Source: Mycobacterium sp. ACS1612 (GTDB lineage: Bacteria > Actinomycetota > Actinomycetes > Mycobacteriales > Mycobacteriaceae). Taken from it: DNA of 64,000 bases. Positions within the stretch are counted from its first letter, which is position 1. Each line of letters opens with the position of its first letter. The stretch is from positions 62,001-126,000 of the forward strand of contig NZ_LZHZ01000019.1 in the NCBI RefSeq assembly GCF_001667505.1, read 5' to 3'. Position numbers and translations under genes: made by a program. Below, in pieces: positions 43,255 to 52,977 of this stretch. The notes beneath the pieces were generated by a model, which was not told the DNA's origin, did not search any database, and saw only the letters and a list, made by a program, of their open reading frames with translations.

Positions 43255-44061
43255 TCAGATCGCAACCAGATCGTCGGCGAACGAGTACGGTGGCCACGGC
43301 CCGGTTACTTCGAGTCTGATTCTGGCGGTTGACCTTTCGAGCGCTGTCAGGGTTTCCCTGAACAATCCGATGCCGTCTTTTTCCACCAGATACGAGCCGT
43401 TGAGCAACGTCCAAGGTCCCTTGTTCGTGCTGTGCTCCTCTGATGGCGGTTTGCGCTTTCCGTCGACGGCGCAACGCAACAGCACCGCGTGTACCCGATC
43501 CGCTTCGGCCGACGCCAACTGGTAGCCCTCCTGCAGGGCGGCGAGTTGCCGTCTCCTGCGCAGCAGATGGGGAACACGCGAGAGTGTGTCGGTCGCTGCC
43601 GAATTGATCAGATCCCCCTGCAGCGCCAGGCTTCTCGGATCGGCGTACGCCTTGACGCCGAGTTCGTCGCGGCCCGATACGCGGCGCAGCGCGGCCACCA
43701 TGTCGTCGTGCTCGTTCAACAGCAGTTGGCTGACCCGCCGGTCGTCGCGGTAGATGGTGCCCAGTCGCACTGGAATCACCGGCCCGCCGCGGCGAAAGGC
43801 GCTGACGATCGCGTTGTGCGCTCGCGCCTTGGGGGCGAACGCGTCGGCATCCTCGAAGGTGCGCCGCAGTCGCGCTCCTCTGAACTCCTCGAGGTCCACC
43901 GTCCCGACGGCGGCGGCCAGGTCGCCCGCCACGACCGCACGCACCTGTTCGCCGGCCACCCCGCACAGGCTCGCCGCCCGCTCCGCAGCGTGGTCAGCGC
44001 GCCCGATCGCGTACACCCACACTCCCCGGTCGACCTCGGCAACGTTTGATTGCTCTGACAT
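43255..44061 (-). CDS. Solitary GvpL/GvpF gas-vesicle-family protein
   Basis: This 268-residue protein matches the GvpL/F pattern: VWVYAIGRADHAAERA near the N-terminus, the first domain with ARAHNAIVSAFRRGGPVIPVRLGTIY (about 82-107), LGVKAYAD near 142, and the C-terminal LEVTGPWPPYSFAD near 252-266. GvpF and GvpL are minor proteins that help nucleate gas vesicles. No gvpA, gvpN or other gvp gene is present in the window. ATG 44061 follows GGAGGAG. Either a distant gvp locus exists, or this lone member has another job. Confidence 0.88.
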   Translation of the reverse strand: MSEQSNVAEVDRGVWVYAIGRADHAAERAASLCGVAGEQVRAVVAGDLAAAVGTVDLEEFRGARLRRTFEDADAFAPKARAHNAIVSAFRRGGPVIPVRLGTIYRDDRRVSQLLLNEHDDMVAALRRVSGRDELGVKAYADPRSLALQGDLINSAATDTLSRVPHLLRRRRQLAALQEGYQLASAEADRVHAVLLRCAVDGKRKPPSEEHSTNKGPWTLLNGSYLVEKDGIGLFRETLTALERSTARIRLEVTGPWPPYSFADDLVAI

Positions 44062-44370
44062 ACTCCTCCGCTCGCCCTCCATCACTACCCAGATGCAAGG
44101 CGCGCCAACCATGAAAGGCCGAGCTAGAACCACTTTTTTCGGATGCGTCAACAATGCAAACGCAACTAAGTAACTGCTAACTGACGGAACCGTCTATTTA
44201 CATGGCAAATATCAGCAAAGCGGTTCGCTGCGCTACTTCGCACCGGCGGGGTGGTTTTCTCGGCGACCACCACCTCAACGGCATCGAGCGTCAGCACTTG
44301 CCCGGCATTCGGCAGCAGGGTATGTACGCGGGAAATCGTGATCGTGTCGACGCAGGAGCAGCGGTAGTTG
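44062..44370. other. Intergenic region between GvpL/F and amidase (309 bp)
   Basis: No gene is supported. About 44110-44215 is more AT-rich than the rest, and should hold the promoter of the GvpL/F gene on the minus strand; a TTGACG is present there (near 44143-44148) but lacks a good -10 at the right distance. No insertion-sequence ends seen. Confidence 0.5.
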
Positions 44371-44383
44371 TCACTGCTGACAA
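44368..44383. repeat. Inverted repeat at the amidase stop codon
   Basis: TTGTCA-CTGC-TGACAA, perfect 6-bp arms, covers the TGA stop (44373-44371 on the minus strand) and the last codons of the amidase. It could be a weak transcript-end hairpin or a protein-binding site. Confidence 0.35.
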
Positions 44384-46077
44384 TTCAGCGGCGGTGTTCG
44401 AGGCGGTGACGTCCGCCGCGTTCCGGTCGCCTCGAACGCCGCGGCCAACCGCAGCAGCGCGACGTCGTCGTAGCCGCGACCGGCCAGCGTGAGCCCCACC
44501 GGCATGCCGACATCGGCCATGGTGCCCATCGGCACGGTCACCGTCGGGATGCCGAGGTGTCGTATCGCCAGGTTTCCGTTGGCCACCCACACGCCGTTGC
44601 GCCACCCCAGATCGGCCGACGATTCGTCGACATCCATATTCGCCGGCCCGACGTCGGCGACCGCGGGGAAGATCACCGCGTCGAGGCCCAGACCGTCCAT
44701 CCACTCCTCGAGATCGAGGCGCCGGGTCTGCTCGAGTCCGCGCACACCGTCCTCTAGGTCCGGGATGTCGAGGAAGGACTCGACCGGGTGGTTCTTGACA
44801 TGCGCCGGATAGCTCGCGATGTCGTCGTCGAACCCGGTGTAGCGGTCGGGCAGCGCGCCCTGCGGGTGCGGGAAGATCCGCTCGCCGTCCACGTCGGCCA
44901 ACCGGTGCAACCGCGGGTCGCCGTTGTCGTCGAGGAAGTCGTCCCACGCCCATGCGCTCAGGTCGAGCAATTCCCTGGCCAGATAGCCAGGACTGACCAG
45001 CCCGCGGGTGAAAATCGTTGGTGCGCCCGGCCTGTCGCCTTCGTAGTTGCTGACCACCGGGAAGTCGACCTCCACGACGTCGGCGCCTGCCGCCTGCAGA
45101 TCGCGTCGCGCCGCTTCGAACAACGCCAGCACCGACGGTCGCGTGTCGATGCGCTGTCCCGTCGGCCCGCCGATGCCGGGCCGTTCGGCGGTCCCGGCGT
45201 CCGGGTCGGCATTGATGTACATGCGCGGCACACCGAATCGCCGCCCCTCGAGGCCGGCTGGGGTCAACTGCCGATACGACGCAGGCCGCACCTGGCTGGG
45301 CCGGGGCAACGCCACCCATGGCTGGCTGCGCCAGAAATCACCGCGGGTCACCGGATCGTCGGCCACGATCACGTCGAGCACCTCGAACATGTCGGCCATC
45401 GTCCTGGTATGTGGCACAACGACGTCCATCGTCGGCACCAGCGGCCAGCCACCGCGGACCGAGATGACGCCACGCGACGGCGTGTACGCGCACAACGCGT
45501 TGTTGGACGCCGGAGCGCGACCGGACGACCACGTCTCCTCGCCGATGCCGAACGCGCACAACGACGCCGCCGTAGCGGTGCCCGACCCGTTGGAGGAACC
45601 CGACGCGAAGGCAGCGGTCAGATAGTCGGCGTTGTACGGACTTTCGGCTCGTCCGTAGAGTCCGCGCTGCATGCCGCCGTTCGCCATCGGCGGCATGTTT
45701 GTCAGCCCGATCAGCACGGCGCCGGCCTGGCGTAACCGCTCGACGACGAAGCTGTCCTTCTGTGCCACCAGGTCCGCGAAGGCCGGACTGCCCGCCGCTG
45801 CGGTGAGACCCCGGGCCAGATAACTGTCCTTGGCCGTATAGGGAATGCCGTCTAGCGGGCCGCGCGTTTGGCCGTGGGCCCGGCGTTGGTCGGAGGCCTC
45901 GGCATCGGCGTGGGCCTGCGGGTTCAGCACGACAACGGCGTTCAACCGGATCCCGGCATGGTCGTAGGCCGCAATGCGGTCCAGATAACTTTCCAGCAGA
46001 TCGACGGCGGTCACGCGGCCCGAGTCGAGTGCGCCGCGCAATTCGGCGATGGACGCTTCGACAACGTCGAACGCCAC
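44371..46077 (-). CDS. Amidase-signature family enzyme
   Basis: This 568-residue hydrolase has the Ser-cisSer-Lys triad motifs: Lys in GIPYTAKDS (near 79), cis-Ser in GSSNGSGTA (near 160-168), and nucleophile Ser in GEETWSSGRAPA (near 178-189; the usual form is TGGSxRxPA). Substrates of the family range from aliphatic amides to aryl amides and small peptides; none can be chosen here. The central part (about 240-420) is longer than in GatA, as in catabolic amidases. GTG 46077 directly follows the hflX stop with no gap, so it is probably cotranscribed with hflX. This gene is not at this place in M. tuberculosis. Confidence 0.88.
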   Translation of the reverse strand: MAFDVVEASIAELRGALDSGRVTAVDLLESYLDRIAAYDHAGIRLNAVVVLNPQAHADAEASDQRRAHGQTRGPLDGIPYTAKDSYLARGLTAAAGSPAFADLVAQKDSFVVERLRQAGAVLIGLTNMPPMANGGMQRGLYGRAESPYNADYLTAAFASGSSNGSGTATAASLCAFGIGEETWSSGRAPASNNALCAYTPSRGVISVRGGWPLVPTMDVVVPHTRTMADMFEVLDVIVADDPVTRGDFWRSQPWVALPRPSQVRPASYRQLTPAGLEGRRFGVPRMYINADPDAGTAERPGIGGPTGQRIDTRPSVLALFEAARRDLQAAGADVVEVDFPVVSNYEGDRPGAPTIFTRGLVSPGYLARELLDLSAWAWDDFLDDNGDPRLHRLADVDGERIFPHPQGALPDRYTGFDDDIASYPAHVKNHPVESFLDIPDLEDGVRGLEQTRRLDLEEWMDGLGLDAVIFPAVADVGPANMDVDESSADLGWRNGVWVANGNLAIRHLGIPTVTVPMGTMADVGMPVGLTLAGRGYDDVALLRLAAAFEATGTRRTSPPRTPPLNCQQ

Positions 46078-47493
46078 CTAGAACGTCGCAAACTCTTGCA
46101 GGCTCGCGGCCAACGGAATCGGCACGCGGGCCTTGATTCTGGTGCCGTCGGCGGTGTGCTCGGTGGCGTCCACACGGCCGTCGGCGTGCACCTTGTTGAC
46201 CAGGTCGCCGCGGTCGTACGGGATGGTCACGTCGACCACCCTGTCGGTCGGTTCGATCAACCCGGCCATCTTCTGCTGCAGGCGCTCCAGGCCGTCGCCG
46301 GTGCGCGCCGACACGAACACCGCATCGGGCAGCGCGCTGCGCAGCTGGGCCAGCGTGAGTCCGTCGGCGGCGTCGATCTTGTTGACCACCAACAGTTCTG
46401 GCGCCGGCTTGCCGTTGTGATCGGCTATCACCTCATTGACCACTTGGCGCACCGCGTTGATCTGCGCCAGCGGATTCACATCGGAACCGTCCACCACGTG
46501 CACCAGCAGCGCGGCGTCGACGACTTCCTCCAGCGTGGAGCGGAACGCCTCGACCAACTGCGTCGGCAGATGCCGCACGAACCCGACCGTGTCGGTCAGC
46601 ACAAACGGCCGCCCGTCCGCGAATTCCCCACGCCGCGTAGTGGGTTCGAGTGTGGCGAACAACGCGTTCTCGACGAGCACACCGGCGCCGGTCAGCGCGT
46701 TCAACAGGCTGGACTTGCCAGCGTTGGTGTACCCGACGATCGCGATCGACGGCACGTCGCTGGCGCGGCGCTTGCTGCGCTGGGTGTCGCGGACCTGCTT
46801 CATGTCCTTGATCTCGCGGCGCAGCTTGGACATCCGCTCGCGAATGCGGCGGCGGTCGGTCTCGATCTTCGTCTCACCGGGACCGCGCGTACCCACGCCG
46901 CCGCTTGCGCCGCCCGCCCTACCGCCGGCCTGCCGGGACATCGATTCACCCCACCCGCGCAGCCGGGGCAGCATGTACTCCATCTGCGCGTAGGCCACCT
47001 GCGCCTTGCCTTCGCGGCTGGTGGCGTGTTGGGCGAAGATGTCGAGGATCAGCGCGGTGCGGTCGATGACCTTGACCTTGACCGCTTTCTCCAGCGCGGT
47101 CAGCTGCGCGGGGCTCAGCTCGCCGTCGCAGATCACGGTGTCGGCGCCGGTGGCCAGCACGACCTCACGCAACTCCTGCGCCTTGCCGGAGCCGATGTAG
47201 GTCGACGCGTCGGGCTTGTCGCGGCGCTGGATCAGCCCCTCGAGCACCTCCGAGCCCGCGGTTTCGGCGAGGGCGGCCAGTTCGGCGAGGCTGGCTTCGG
47301 CGTCCTTGGCGCTGCCTTCGGTCCAGACACCGACGAGCACCACGCGTTCCAGCCGCAGCTGCCGGTACTCGACCTCGGAGACGTCGGCCAGTTCGGTCGA
47401 CAAACCGGCCACGCGGCGCAGTGCCGTGCGGTCTTCGAGAGCGAGCTCACCCGCGCTCGGGGCGTCGTTGAATGAGGAATCGGGATGGGTCAT
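46078..47493 (-). CDS. hflX: Ribosome-associated GTPase HflX
   Basis: This 471-residue GTPase binds the 50S subunit and splits stalled ribosomes under stress; mycobacterial HflX also affects antibiotic tolerance. The N-terminal HflX domain runs from about 50 to 240, with SGKAQEL and the Gly-rich GGRAGGASGGVGTRGPGETKIE, then a coiled linker. The G domain follows, with GYTNAGKSS (G1, near 251), DTVGF (G3, near 299) and NKID (G4, near 367). ATG 47493 is used; the M. tuberculosis protein is slightly longer (495). Located between dapF and the amidase. Confidence 0.95.
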   Translation of the reverse strand: MTHPDSSFNDAPSAGELALEDRTALRRVAGLSTELADVSEVEYRQLRLERVVLVGVWTEGSAKDAEASLAELAALAETAGSEVLEGLIQRRDKPDASTYIGSGKAQELREVVLATGADTVICDGELSPAQLTALEKAVKVKVIDRTALILDIFAQHATSREGKAQVAYAQMEYMLPRLRGWGESMSRQAGGRAGGASGGVGTRGPGETKIETDRRRIRERMSKLRREIKDMKQVRDTQRSKRRASDVPSIAIVGYTNAGKSSLLNALTGAGVLVENALFATLEPTTRRGEFADGRPFVLTDTVGFVRHLPTQLVEAFRSTLEEVVDAALLVHVVDGSDVNPLAQINAVRQVVNEVIADHNGKPAPELLVVNKIDAADGLTLAQLRSALPDAVFVSARTGDGLERLQQKMAGLIEPTDRVVDVTIPYDRGDLVNKVHADGRVDATEHTADGTRIKARVPIPLAASLQEFATF

Positions 47494-47538
47494 AAGTGAT
47501 TACAGATTCGCACGGTCGACTGTGCGCGTGCACCCCAA

Positions 47539-48399
47539 TTAACGCTGCGCAATGCGCCACCATTCCTCGGCCACCTCGCCGTTCGCCACCAGCACCGACG
47601 GGCCACGCAGGAAGCTGCTGGCGTCGGTGACGGTGACGGTGACCTCGCCGCCGGGTATCCGCACCAGCAGCGTGCCCGTGGTGGCACCCTCGTACGCCAG
47701 CGCCGCGACGGCCGCCGCGACCGTCCCGGTGCCGCACGAGCGGGTTTCTCCGACACCTCGCTCGTGTACCCGCATCGACACCGCTGACCCGTGTGGGGCG
47801 GTCGACACCTCGACGTTGACGCCTTCGGGAAACTGCTCGGTGTCGAACGACACCGGCGCCGCGACGTCCAGCGCGGCGAGTTCGTCGACGGTCAGGTCCG
47901 CATCAACGCACGCCAGATGCGGGTTGCCCACGTCGACCGCCAGGCCCGCGAACGGCCGTCCGCCGACGATGGCCTCCCCGGTGCCGAGTTGGTTGGTCTT
48001 GCCCATTTCGACTGTGACGTCCGCGGTGGTGTCGTCCCACCGGTGCAGCACCACCGGACGAGGACCCGCGAGGGAGCCGACGGTGAACTCGTCGCGGCTC
48101 TCCAGGCCGCTGGCCCGCAGGTAGTGCGCGAACACCCGAACCCCGTTGCCGCACATCTGCGCAACCGACCCGTCGGCGTTGCGGTAGTCCATGTACCAGT
48201 CGTCGGCCGCCACCCCTTCCGGCAGTCGGTCGAGTCCGGCGACCCCGGCCCTGGTCACCCGCAGCACCCCGTCGGCGCCAACGCCCTGACGCCGGTCGCA
48301 CAGCACGGCCACCCCGGCGGGCGTCAGCGACAGCCTGCCGTCGGCGTCCGGCAGCAGCACGAAGTCGTTCTGCGTGCCGTGGCCTTTGGCGAATTCCAC
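47539..48399 (-). CDS. dapF: Diaminopimelate epimerase
   Basis: This 286-residue PLP-independent epimerase converts LL- to meso-diaminopimelate for peptidoglycan and lysine. The two catalytic Cys are in QMCGNGVR (near 87) and RSCGTGT (near 226). N-terminal KGHGTQNDF is the typical substrate loop. GTG 48399 (VEFAKGHG) is used; upstream codons belong to a shadow of miaA. It lies 4 nt downstream of the miaA stop on the same strand, so the miaA-dapF pair is probably one message. An additional Cys occurs near residue 33 only as in homologues. Confidence 0.95.
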   Translation of the reverse strand: MEFAKGHGTQNDFVLLPDADGRLSLTPAGVAVLCDRRQGVGADGVLRVTRAGVAGLDRLPEGVAADDWYMDYRNADGSVAQMCGNGVRVFAHYLRASGLESRDEFTVGSLAGPRPVVLHRWDDTTADVTVEMGKTNQLGTGEAIVGGRPFAGLAVDVGNPHLACVDADLTVDELAALDVAAPVSFDTEQFPEGVNVEVSTAPHGSAVSMRVHERGVGETRSCGTGTVAAAVAALAYEGATTGTLLVRIPGGEVTVTVTDASSFLRGPSVLVANGEVAEEWWRIAQR

Positions 48400-48403
48400 G
48401 AGT

Positions 48404-49309
48404 TCAGGATACGTGCCGCCAGATCCGCAGCGTGCGCTCGACGTTGTCGGGTGCGCCGCCGTCCAGCCAGGTGACGCGGTGGTCGCGGCGGAACCAGGAG
48501 CGCTGACGCCGGACGTAACGGCGGGTGCCGAAAAACGTCGGCTCGCGGGCCGCCGAGCCGTCGCCACCCGCGTCGAGATCGGCGATCACCTGGGCGTAGC
48601 CGAGCGCACGCGCCGCCGTCACCCCGTCGCGCAGCCCTCGCTGCAGTAGCCCACGCACCTCGTCGACCAGCCCGTCGGCGAACATCTTGTCGGTGCGCTG
48701 GGCCAGTCGTTCATCGAGAATCGTTGTGTCCCAATCCAATCCGATGATCGCAGTGTCCCAGCGCGGAGCGCCGATCACCGGCGCGGACGCAGCGAACGGC
48801 TGCCCCGTCAACTCGACGACCTCGAGGGCCCGCACGATGCGACGTCCGTCGGTCGGCAGGATCGAGGCCGCAGCGTCGGCGTCGACGCGGGCCAGTTCCC
48901 GGTGCAAGGCGCTCACCCCGATCTCGGCCAGCCGGCCCTCCCACTTCGCGCGCACGGCGGCGTCGGTGGCGGGGAACGACCACGCGTCGAGCAGCGACTG
49001 GATGTACATCATCGATCCCCCGACGATCACCGGGACCGCGCCGCGGGCGGCGATGGCCTCGATATCGGCCGTCGCGGCCTGCTGGTAGCGGGCGACGGTG
49101 GCCGTCTCGGTGATCTCCAGGACGTCGAGCTGATGGTGCGGGATGCCGCGGCGCTCCGACGGTGGCAGCTTCGCCGTGCCGATGTCCATGCCGCGGTAGA
49201 GCTGCATGGCGTCGGCATTCACGATTTCCCCGCCGACCTCGTCGGCGACGGCCAGCGCCAGCGCCGACTTACCGGTTCCGGTCGGGCCGATGACCGCGAT
49301 CGGCCTCAT
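48404..49309 (-). CDS. miaA: tRNA dimethylallyltransferase
   Basis: This enzyme (301 residues) adds the dimethylallyl group to N6 of adenosine 37 in tRNAs reading UNN codons. P-loop [11 protein letters not shown] lies near residues 8-18, followed by [17 protein letters not shown] near 32-48, the substrate-binding [12 protein letters not shown] near 97 and the Arg-rich C-terminal [12 protein letters not shown] near 265. MiaB, which methylthiolates the same base, is 5 kb downstream. The ATG overlaps the stop of the upstream Rv2728c-type gene (ATGA), so translation is coupled. Confidence 0.95.
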   Translation of the reverse strand: MRPIAVIGPTGTGKSALALAVADEVGGEIVNADAMQLYRGMDIGTAKLPPSERRGIPHHQLDVLEITETATVARYQQAATADIEAIAARGAVPVIVGGSMMYIQSLLDAWSFPATDAAVRAKWEGRLAEIGVSALHRELARVDADAAASILPTDGRRIVRALEVVELTGQPFAASAPVIGAPRWDTAIIGLDWDTTILDERLAQRTDKMFADGLVDEVRGLLQRGLRDGVTAARALGYAQVIADLDAGGDGSAAREPTFFGTRRYVRRQRSWFRRDHRVTWLDGGAPDNVERTLRIWRHVS

Positions 49310-49983
49310 GGTGTCCAGACGCCGACGAAATATCCGACGCCGTAGGGCGCCCCGCGGTACAGCTCGTCGGCTGACCGGGGGCGCCCCAGTCCGGCCAGCA
49401 CCTGGTAGGCGACGCGGCCGACGATCGCGTCGGGCAGCCGACTCAGCGCGTCGACATCGCCGGCGGCGAGCGCGTCGTCGAGCGCGGCCTGCACCGCGAC
49501 CGACGCGGGGTCGTATCCGCCGGGCGCGGGCGGGGTGAGCGTATGCGCACCGTCGGCGACGACGAGAACCCCGACCGGGTCCGGGTTTTCGTCGATCTCG
49601 GCGCGCAACGCCCGACCGTGAGCCAGCGCGGTGTCGACGTCGTGTCCCGCGTCGTAGACCCGCATCTGCGCGCGGGCGTCGGGCGCCGCCTGGTCGCGGA
49701 CCCAGCCGGTGATCAACGCGGACAACGGCAGAGCGGTCGGGGTCCCGGCGTCCGGCGACAGCGCGACGCGCCGGTCGACGCCGTATCCCGCGAACGTGCC
49801 CGCGCTGTCCGGACCCAGCAGCGTGTCGGCGGCGTCGGCGCCGACCGCGATCCAGGTCGGCGGCAGCGCCCTCGCGGCGGCCAGCACCGCCCGACGCAGG
49901 TCGGCGAGTTCGTCGGCGGTGCCTGCGCCGAGTTCGGGAACCAATACGGGTGCTGACGGGACGATCGCGATGGCGCTCAGCAC
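49306..49983 (-). CDS. Conserved alanine-rich protein (Rv2728c type)
   Basis: This 225-residue protein is conserved next to miaA in mycobacteria. The start, [15 protein letters not shown] (about 4-18), and the middle [15 protein letters not shown] and [13 protein letters not shown] (near 125-140) recall the fold of class III extradiol dioxygenases (LigB/MEMO-like), but the metal-binding His set is not clearly present. Function unknown. GTG 49983 begins the conserved part. Its stop overlaps miaA. It may be the head of a miaA-dapF-hflX transcript. Confidence 0.8.
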   Translation of the reverse strand: MLSAIAIVPSAPVLVPELGAGTADELADLRRAVLAAARALPPTWIAVGADAADTLLGPDSAGTFAGYGVDRRVALSPDAGTPTALPLSALITGWVRDQAAPDARAQMRVYDAGHDVDTALAHGRALRAEIDENPDPVGVLVVADGAHTLTPPAPGGYDPASVAVQAALDDALAAGDVDALSRLPDAIVGRVAYQVLAGLGRPRSADELYRGAPYGVGYFVGVWTP

Positions 49984-49999
49984 GCCACCAAGGTAGTGC

Positions 50000-50869
50000 T
50001 CACACTGGTTGCTTGGTGGCACCGGCCGCCTCGCCGCGGGCCAGCGCGGCCGTCGCCACCACCATCACCACCACCGCGACGATCAGCGTCAACCACCCGG
50101 CCTCTCCCGGTCGCAGCGTCTCGCCGAGCACCACGATGCCCAGCACGGAGCCGACCAGCGGTTCGGCGACGGTCATCGTCGGCAGCGACGCAGTCAGCGC
50201 GCCGGCACGGAACGACGACTGCTGCCACGCCGTGCCTGCGATGCCGACCAGCGCCCAGACGTACAACTCCGGGGTCCGCAGCAGCACCCCCACGCCGTGG
50301 TCGAGGCGGTCCACCACCCCCTTGGTCAGCACCGCGAACACCCCCCACAGCGCGCCGGACACGACGGCCAGCAGCACCGCGCTGGTCGGTCCCGAGCAGA
50401 TTCGCGCGCCCACCACGCAGAGCACCAGCGCGGGGCCGAGCACTGCGATCACGGCCGTCCACGTCTCGAGCGACGCCCTGGAGTGGCCTTCGGTCGGATT
50501 GCCGACGGTCACGATCACCGCGACCGCGATCGCCAACAGCGCCGCCCACATCCACTCCCAGCGCGTCACCCGCCGCTGCGACAGCCTGGCGTTGATCGGC
50601 AGCGCGAACAGCAGCGCGGTGACCAGCAGCGCCTGCACCAACAGCACCGATCCGAAACCCAGCGCCGCGGCTTGCAGCGCGAACCCGACGGCCGCGACGA
50701 TGCTGCCCATCCACCACTGCCGGTCGCGCAGCAGGCGCAGGAACAGGTCGAGGTGGCTGACCGGTTCGTCGGTGACCTCGTGCGCCGAACGCTGGTGGAC
50801 GACGTCGCCGATCGCGATGAAGAGCGCGGCGCCGAGGGCGAGCAGGGCGGCGATATCCGCCTTGTGCAT
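50000..50869 (-). CDS. DMT/EamA-like membrane transporter (Rv2729c type)
   Basis: This 289-residue integral membrane protein has about nine to ten hydrophobic helices arranged as two EamA-type halves; the second carries the typical VAEPLVGSVLGIVVLGETLRPGE near 240-262. The first helix has ALFIAIGDVVHQRSAH, like actinobacterial DMT relatives. Substrate unknown. ATG 50869 follows GGAGG at a spacing of about 8 nt. It reads toward the Rv2728c gene with 16 nt between and is likely cotranscribed. Confidence 0.85.
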   Translation of the reverse strand: MHKADIAALLALGAALFIAIGDVVHQRSAHEVTDEPVSHLDLFLRLLRDRQWWMGSIVAAVGFALQAAALGFGSVLLVQALLVTALLFALPINARLSQRRVTRWEWMWAALLAIAVAVIVTVGNPTEGHSRASLETWTAVIAVLGPALVLCVVGARICSGPTSAVLLAVVSGALWGVFAVLTKGVVDRLDHGVGVLLRTPELYVWALVGIAGTAWQQSSFRAGALTASLPTMTVAEPLVGSVLGIVVLGETLRPGEAGWLTLIVAVVVMVVATAALARGEAAGATKQPV

Positions 50870-51028
50870 CGGTGGCCTCCCGTCCGTGTTGGCACGAGCG
50901 TAGGCAAAAGCATCGCGAAAGCCGTGGGCACGTGCCGCTCCGAACTGTTTGAATAGCGGTCGAGTATCAGGCGCCGCGTCGCGCGGCAGGTGCGCGGGTA
51001 CCCGCGCGGAGGGTCGAGGTAACGCCAG

Positions 51029-52357
51029 ATGACGACCAGCGAGCAGGGCGGTCAGTCCGCCGTCCCCAAACCCGCACCCCGGCCAGGACCGCCGCGGCCG
51101 ACGCCCCGCCCGGGGCCGCATCCGACGCCGACGGTCGCCGTGCCCGCGGCGAGCGATCCGCACCGGTTCGGCCGCGTCGACGCCGACGGCACCGTCTGGC
51201 TGATCACCGCCGCCGGTGAACGGGTGATCGGCTCGTGGCAGGCCGGTGACCCCGAGGCGGCGTTCGAGCACTTCGGCCGTCGCTTCGACGATCTGCACAC
51301 CGAGGTGGCGCTGATGGAGCGCCGGTTGGAGTCGGGGACGGGCGACGCGCGCAAGATCAAGGCCGCCGCGGCGGCGCTCGCCGAGACGCTGCCGGAGGCC
51401 CATGTGCTCGGTGACGTCGACGCGTTGGCGGCCCGGTTGAGCGCGATCGTCGAACACGCCGACGAAGCGGCGCAGGCCGAGCGGGCCAAGCGCGACGAGT
51501 TCCGTGCCGCGCAGACGGCCCGCAAGGAGGCGTTGGCCGTCGAGGCGGAGGACATCGCGGCGAATTCGACGCAGTGGAAGGCCGCGGGCGACCGGTTGCG
51601 CGAGATCCTCGAGGAATGGCGGACCATCAGCGGGCTGGACCGCAAGACCGACGATGCGTTGTGGAAGCGGTATTCGACGGCGCGCGAGACGTTCAACCGC
51701 CGCCGCGGTTCGCATTTCGCCGAACTGGACCGTGAACGCGCGGGCGCGCGGCAGGCCAAAGAGGTGCTATGTGAACGCGCCGAGGAACTGTCCGGCTCGA
51801 CGGACTGGGGCCCGACCAGCGCCGCGTTCCGCGACCTGTTGACCGAGTGGAAGGCCGCGGGCCGCGCAGCCAAGGACGTCGACGACGCGCTGTGGCAGCG
51901 GTTCAAGGCCGCGCAGGACATCTTCTTCTCGGCCCGCAACGCGGCGAGTTCCGAACGTGACGCGGAGTTGCGCGCGAACGCCGAAGCCAAGGAGGCGCTG
52001 CTGGCCGAGGCCGAGAAGGTCGACACCTCGGATCTGGAAGCCGCGCGCGCGGCGCTGCGCGTCATCGGCGAGAAGTGGGACGCGATCGGCAAGGTACCCC
52101 GCGAGCGGGGCGCCGAGTTGGAACGCCGACTGCGTGCCATCGAGAAGAAGGTCCGCGACGCGCCTACCGGCGGCGTCGATCCGGAGGCACAGGCCAGGGC
52201 GGACCAATTCCGTGCCCGCGCAGAGCAATACGAGCGGCAGGCGGAGAAAGCGCAAGCGGCCGGACGGACGAAGGACGCCGAGGAGGCGCGGGCCAACGCC
52301 GAACAGTGGCGGCAGTGGGCTGACGCGGCGGCCCAGGCGTTGGGCAAGCGGGGCTAA
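51029..52357 (+). CDS. DUF349 coiled-coil protein (Rv2731 type)
   Basis: This 442-residue protein begins with a Pro-rich disordered start (about 10-40), then a small beta domain ([25 protein letters not shown]). Two or three DUF349 repeats of long charged helices (about 150-340) follow, with a W..A.....EW..I.G..R..D..LW..Y pattern in each. The C-terminal 70 residues are an Arg/Glu/Ala coiled coil. DUF349 proteins bind nucleic-acid-related complexes in some bacteria; here the function is unknown. GAGGGTCGAGG precedes the ATG at 51029. Ends overlapping the convergent Rv2732c-type gene. Confidence 0.85.
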   Translation: MTTSEQGGQSAVPKPAPRPGPPRPTPRPGPHPTPTVAVPAASDPHRFGRVDADGTVWLITAAGERVIGSWQAGDPEAAFEHFGRRFDDLHTEVALMERRLESGTGDARKIKAAAAALAETLPEAHVLGDVDALAARLSAIVEHADEAAQAERAKRDEFRAAQTARKEALAVEAEDIAANSTQWKAAGDRLREILEEWRTISGLDRKTDDALWKRYSTARETFNRRRGSHFAELDRERAGARQAKEVLCERAEELSGSTDWGPTSAAFRDLLTEWKAAGRAAKDVDDALWQRFKAAQDIFFSARNAASSERDAELRANAEAKEALLAEAEKVDTSDLEAARAALRVIGEKWDAIGKVPRERGAELERRLRAIEKKVRDAPTGGVDPEAQARADQFRARAEQYERQAEKAQAAGRTKDAEEARANAEQWRQWADAAAQALGKRG

Positions 52358-52977
52358 GTCTTCGGCGGCCCGTCGTCGGTGTCGTTGTCGGTGTCGTCAT
52401 TGTTGATGGTGTCCATCAAGTTCTTGTTCTGACGTTTGGCGGCGTCCTGACGGCGCTGCTCCTCGGCCGCGAGTTGCAGCGCGGTGCGCGCCCACACCGC
52501 CCGTGCCCAGTTGAACGCCAGTGTGATCACCGCGAGCCACGCGATGATCAGGCCGATGCCGGGGCCGGGGCCGTCTGCGGGGGCGGTCTGCCGTGACCAC
52601 ACCGCCAGCAGGCCGGTGAACGAGGCCACCGTCGATCCGGCGAGCGCGATCCACGCCAACCCCCAGCGCCGGGTGAGCAGCGCCAGCATGGAGAAGCCGA
52701 CGCCGAACACCAGGGCAAGCCAGACGAACACCCTTGACGGCAGTGCGATGCCGTTGGCGATCGCCGCATTGTCGCCGACCAGCACGTCCCAGCCTCTCGC
52801 GCTGCCGGTGTGCGGGAGGATGAACGTCAGCAGCAGCACGAACACGGCGATGGCGAGCGCCAAAGCTCGTCCGCCAGGGTCGATTTCACGCGCCACCCGG
52901 CGTTCGGCCGCCTCCAGGTCACCCTTGAACTCGTCGAACTTGCCGTTGTTGTCTTTACCGGAGGTCAACAGGCACAC
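52354..52977 (-). CDS. Membrane protein of the miaB operon (Rv2732c type)
   Basis: This protein of about 207 residues has a charged cytoplasmic start ([20 protein letters not shown]), four transmembrane helices (about 40-58, 78-98, 103-122 and 138-157) and an Asp-rich C-terminal tail. Family function unknown. The start is either GTG 52977 or TTG 52968; the latter overlaps the miaB stop as TTGA. Both mean translational coupling to miaB, which lies upstream on the same strand. The same pair is adjacent in M. tuberculosis. Confidence 0.8.
   Translation of the reverse strand: MCLLTSGKDNNGKFDEFKGDLEAAERRVAREIDPGGRALALAIAVFVLLLTFILPHTGSARGWDVLVGDNAAIANGIALPSRVFVWLALVFGVGFSMLALLTRRWGLAWIALAGSTVASFTGLLAVWSRQTAPADGPGPGIGLIIAWLAVITLAFNWARAVWARTALQLAAEEQRRQDAAKRQNKNLMDTINNDDTDNDTDDGPPKT

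Noticed and set aside
45868..47475. 535-codon frame opposite hflX
   Set aside because: Antisense shadow; hflX has all GTPase motifs.
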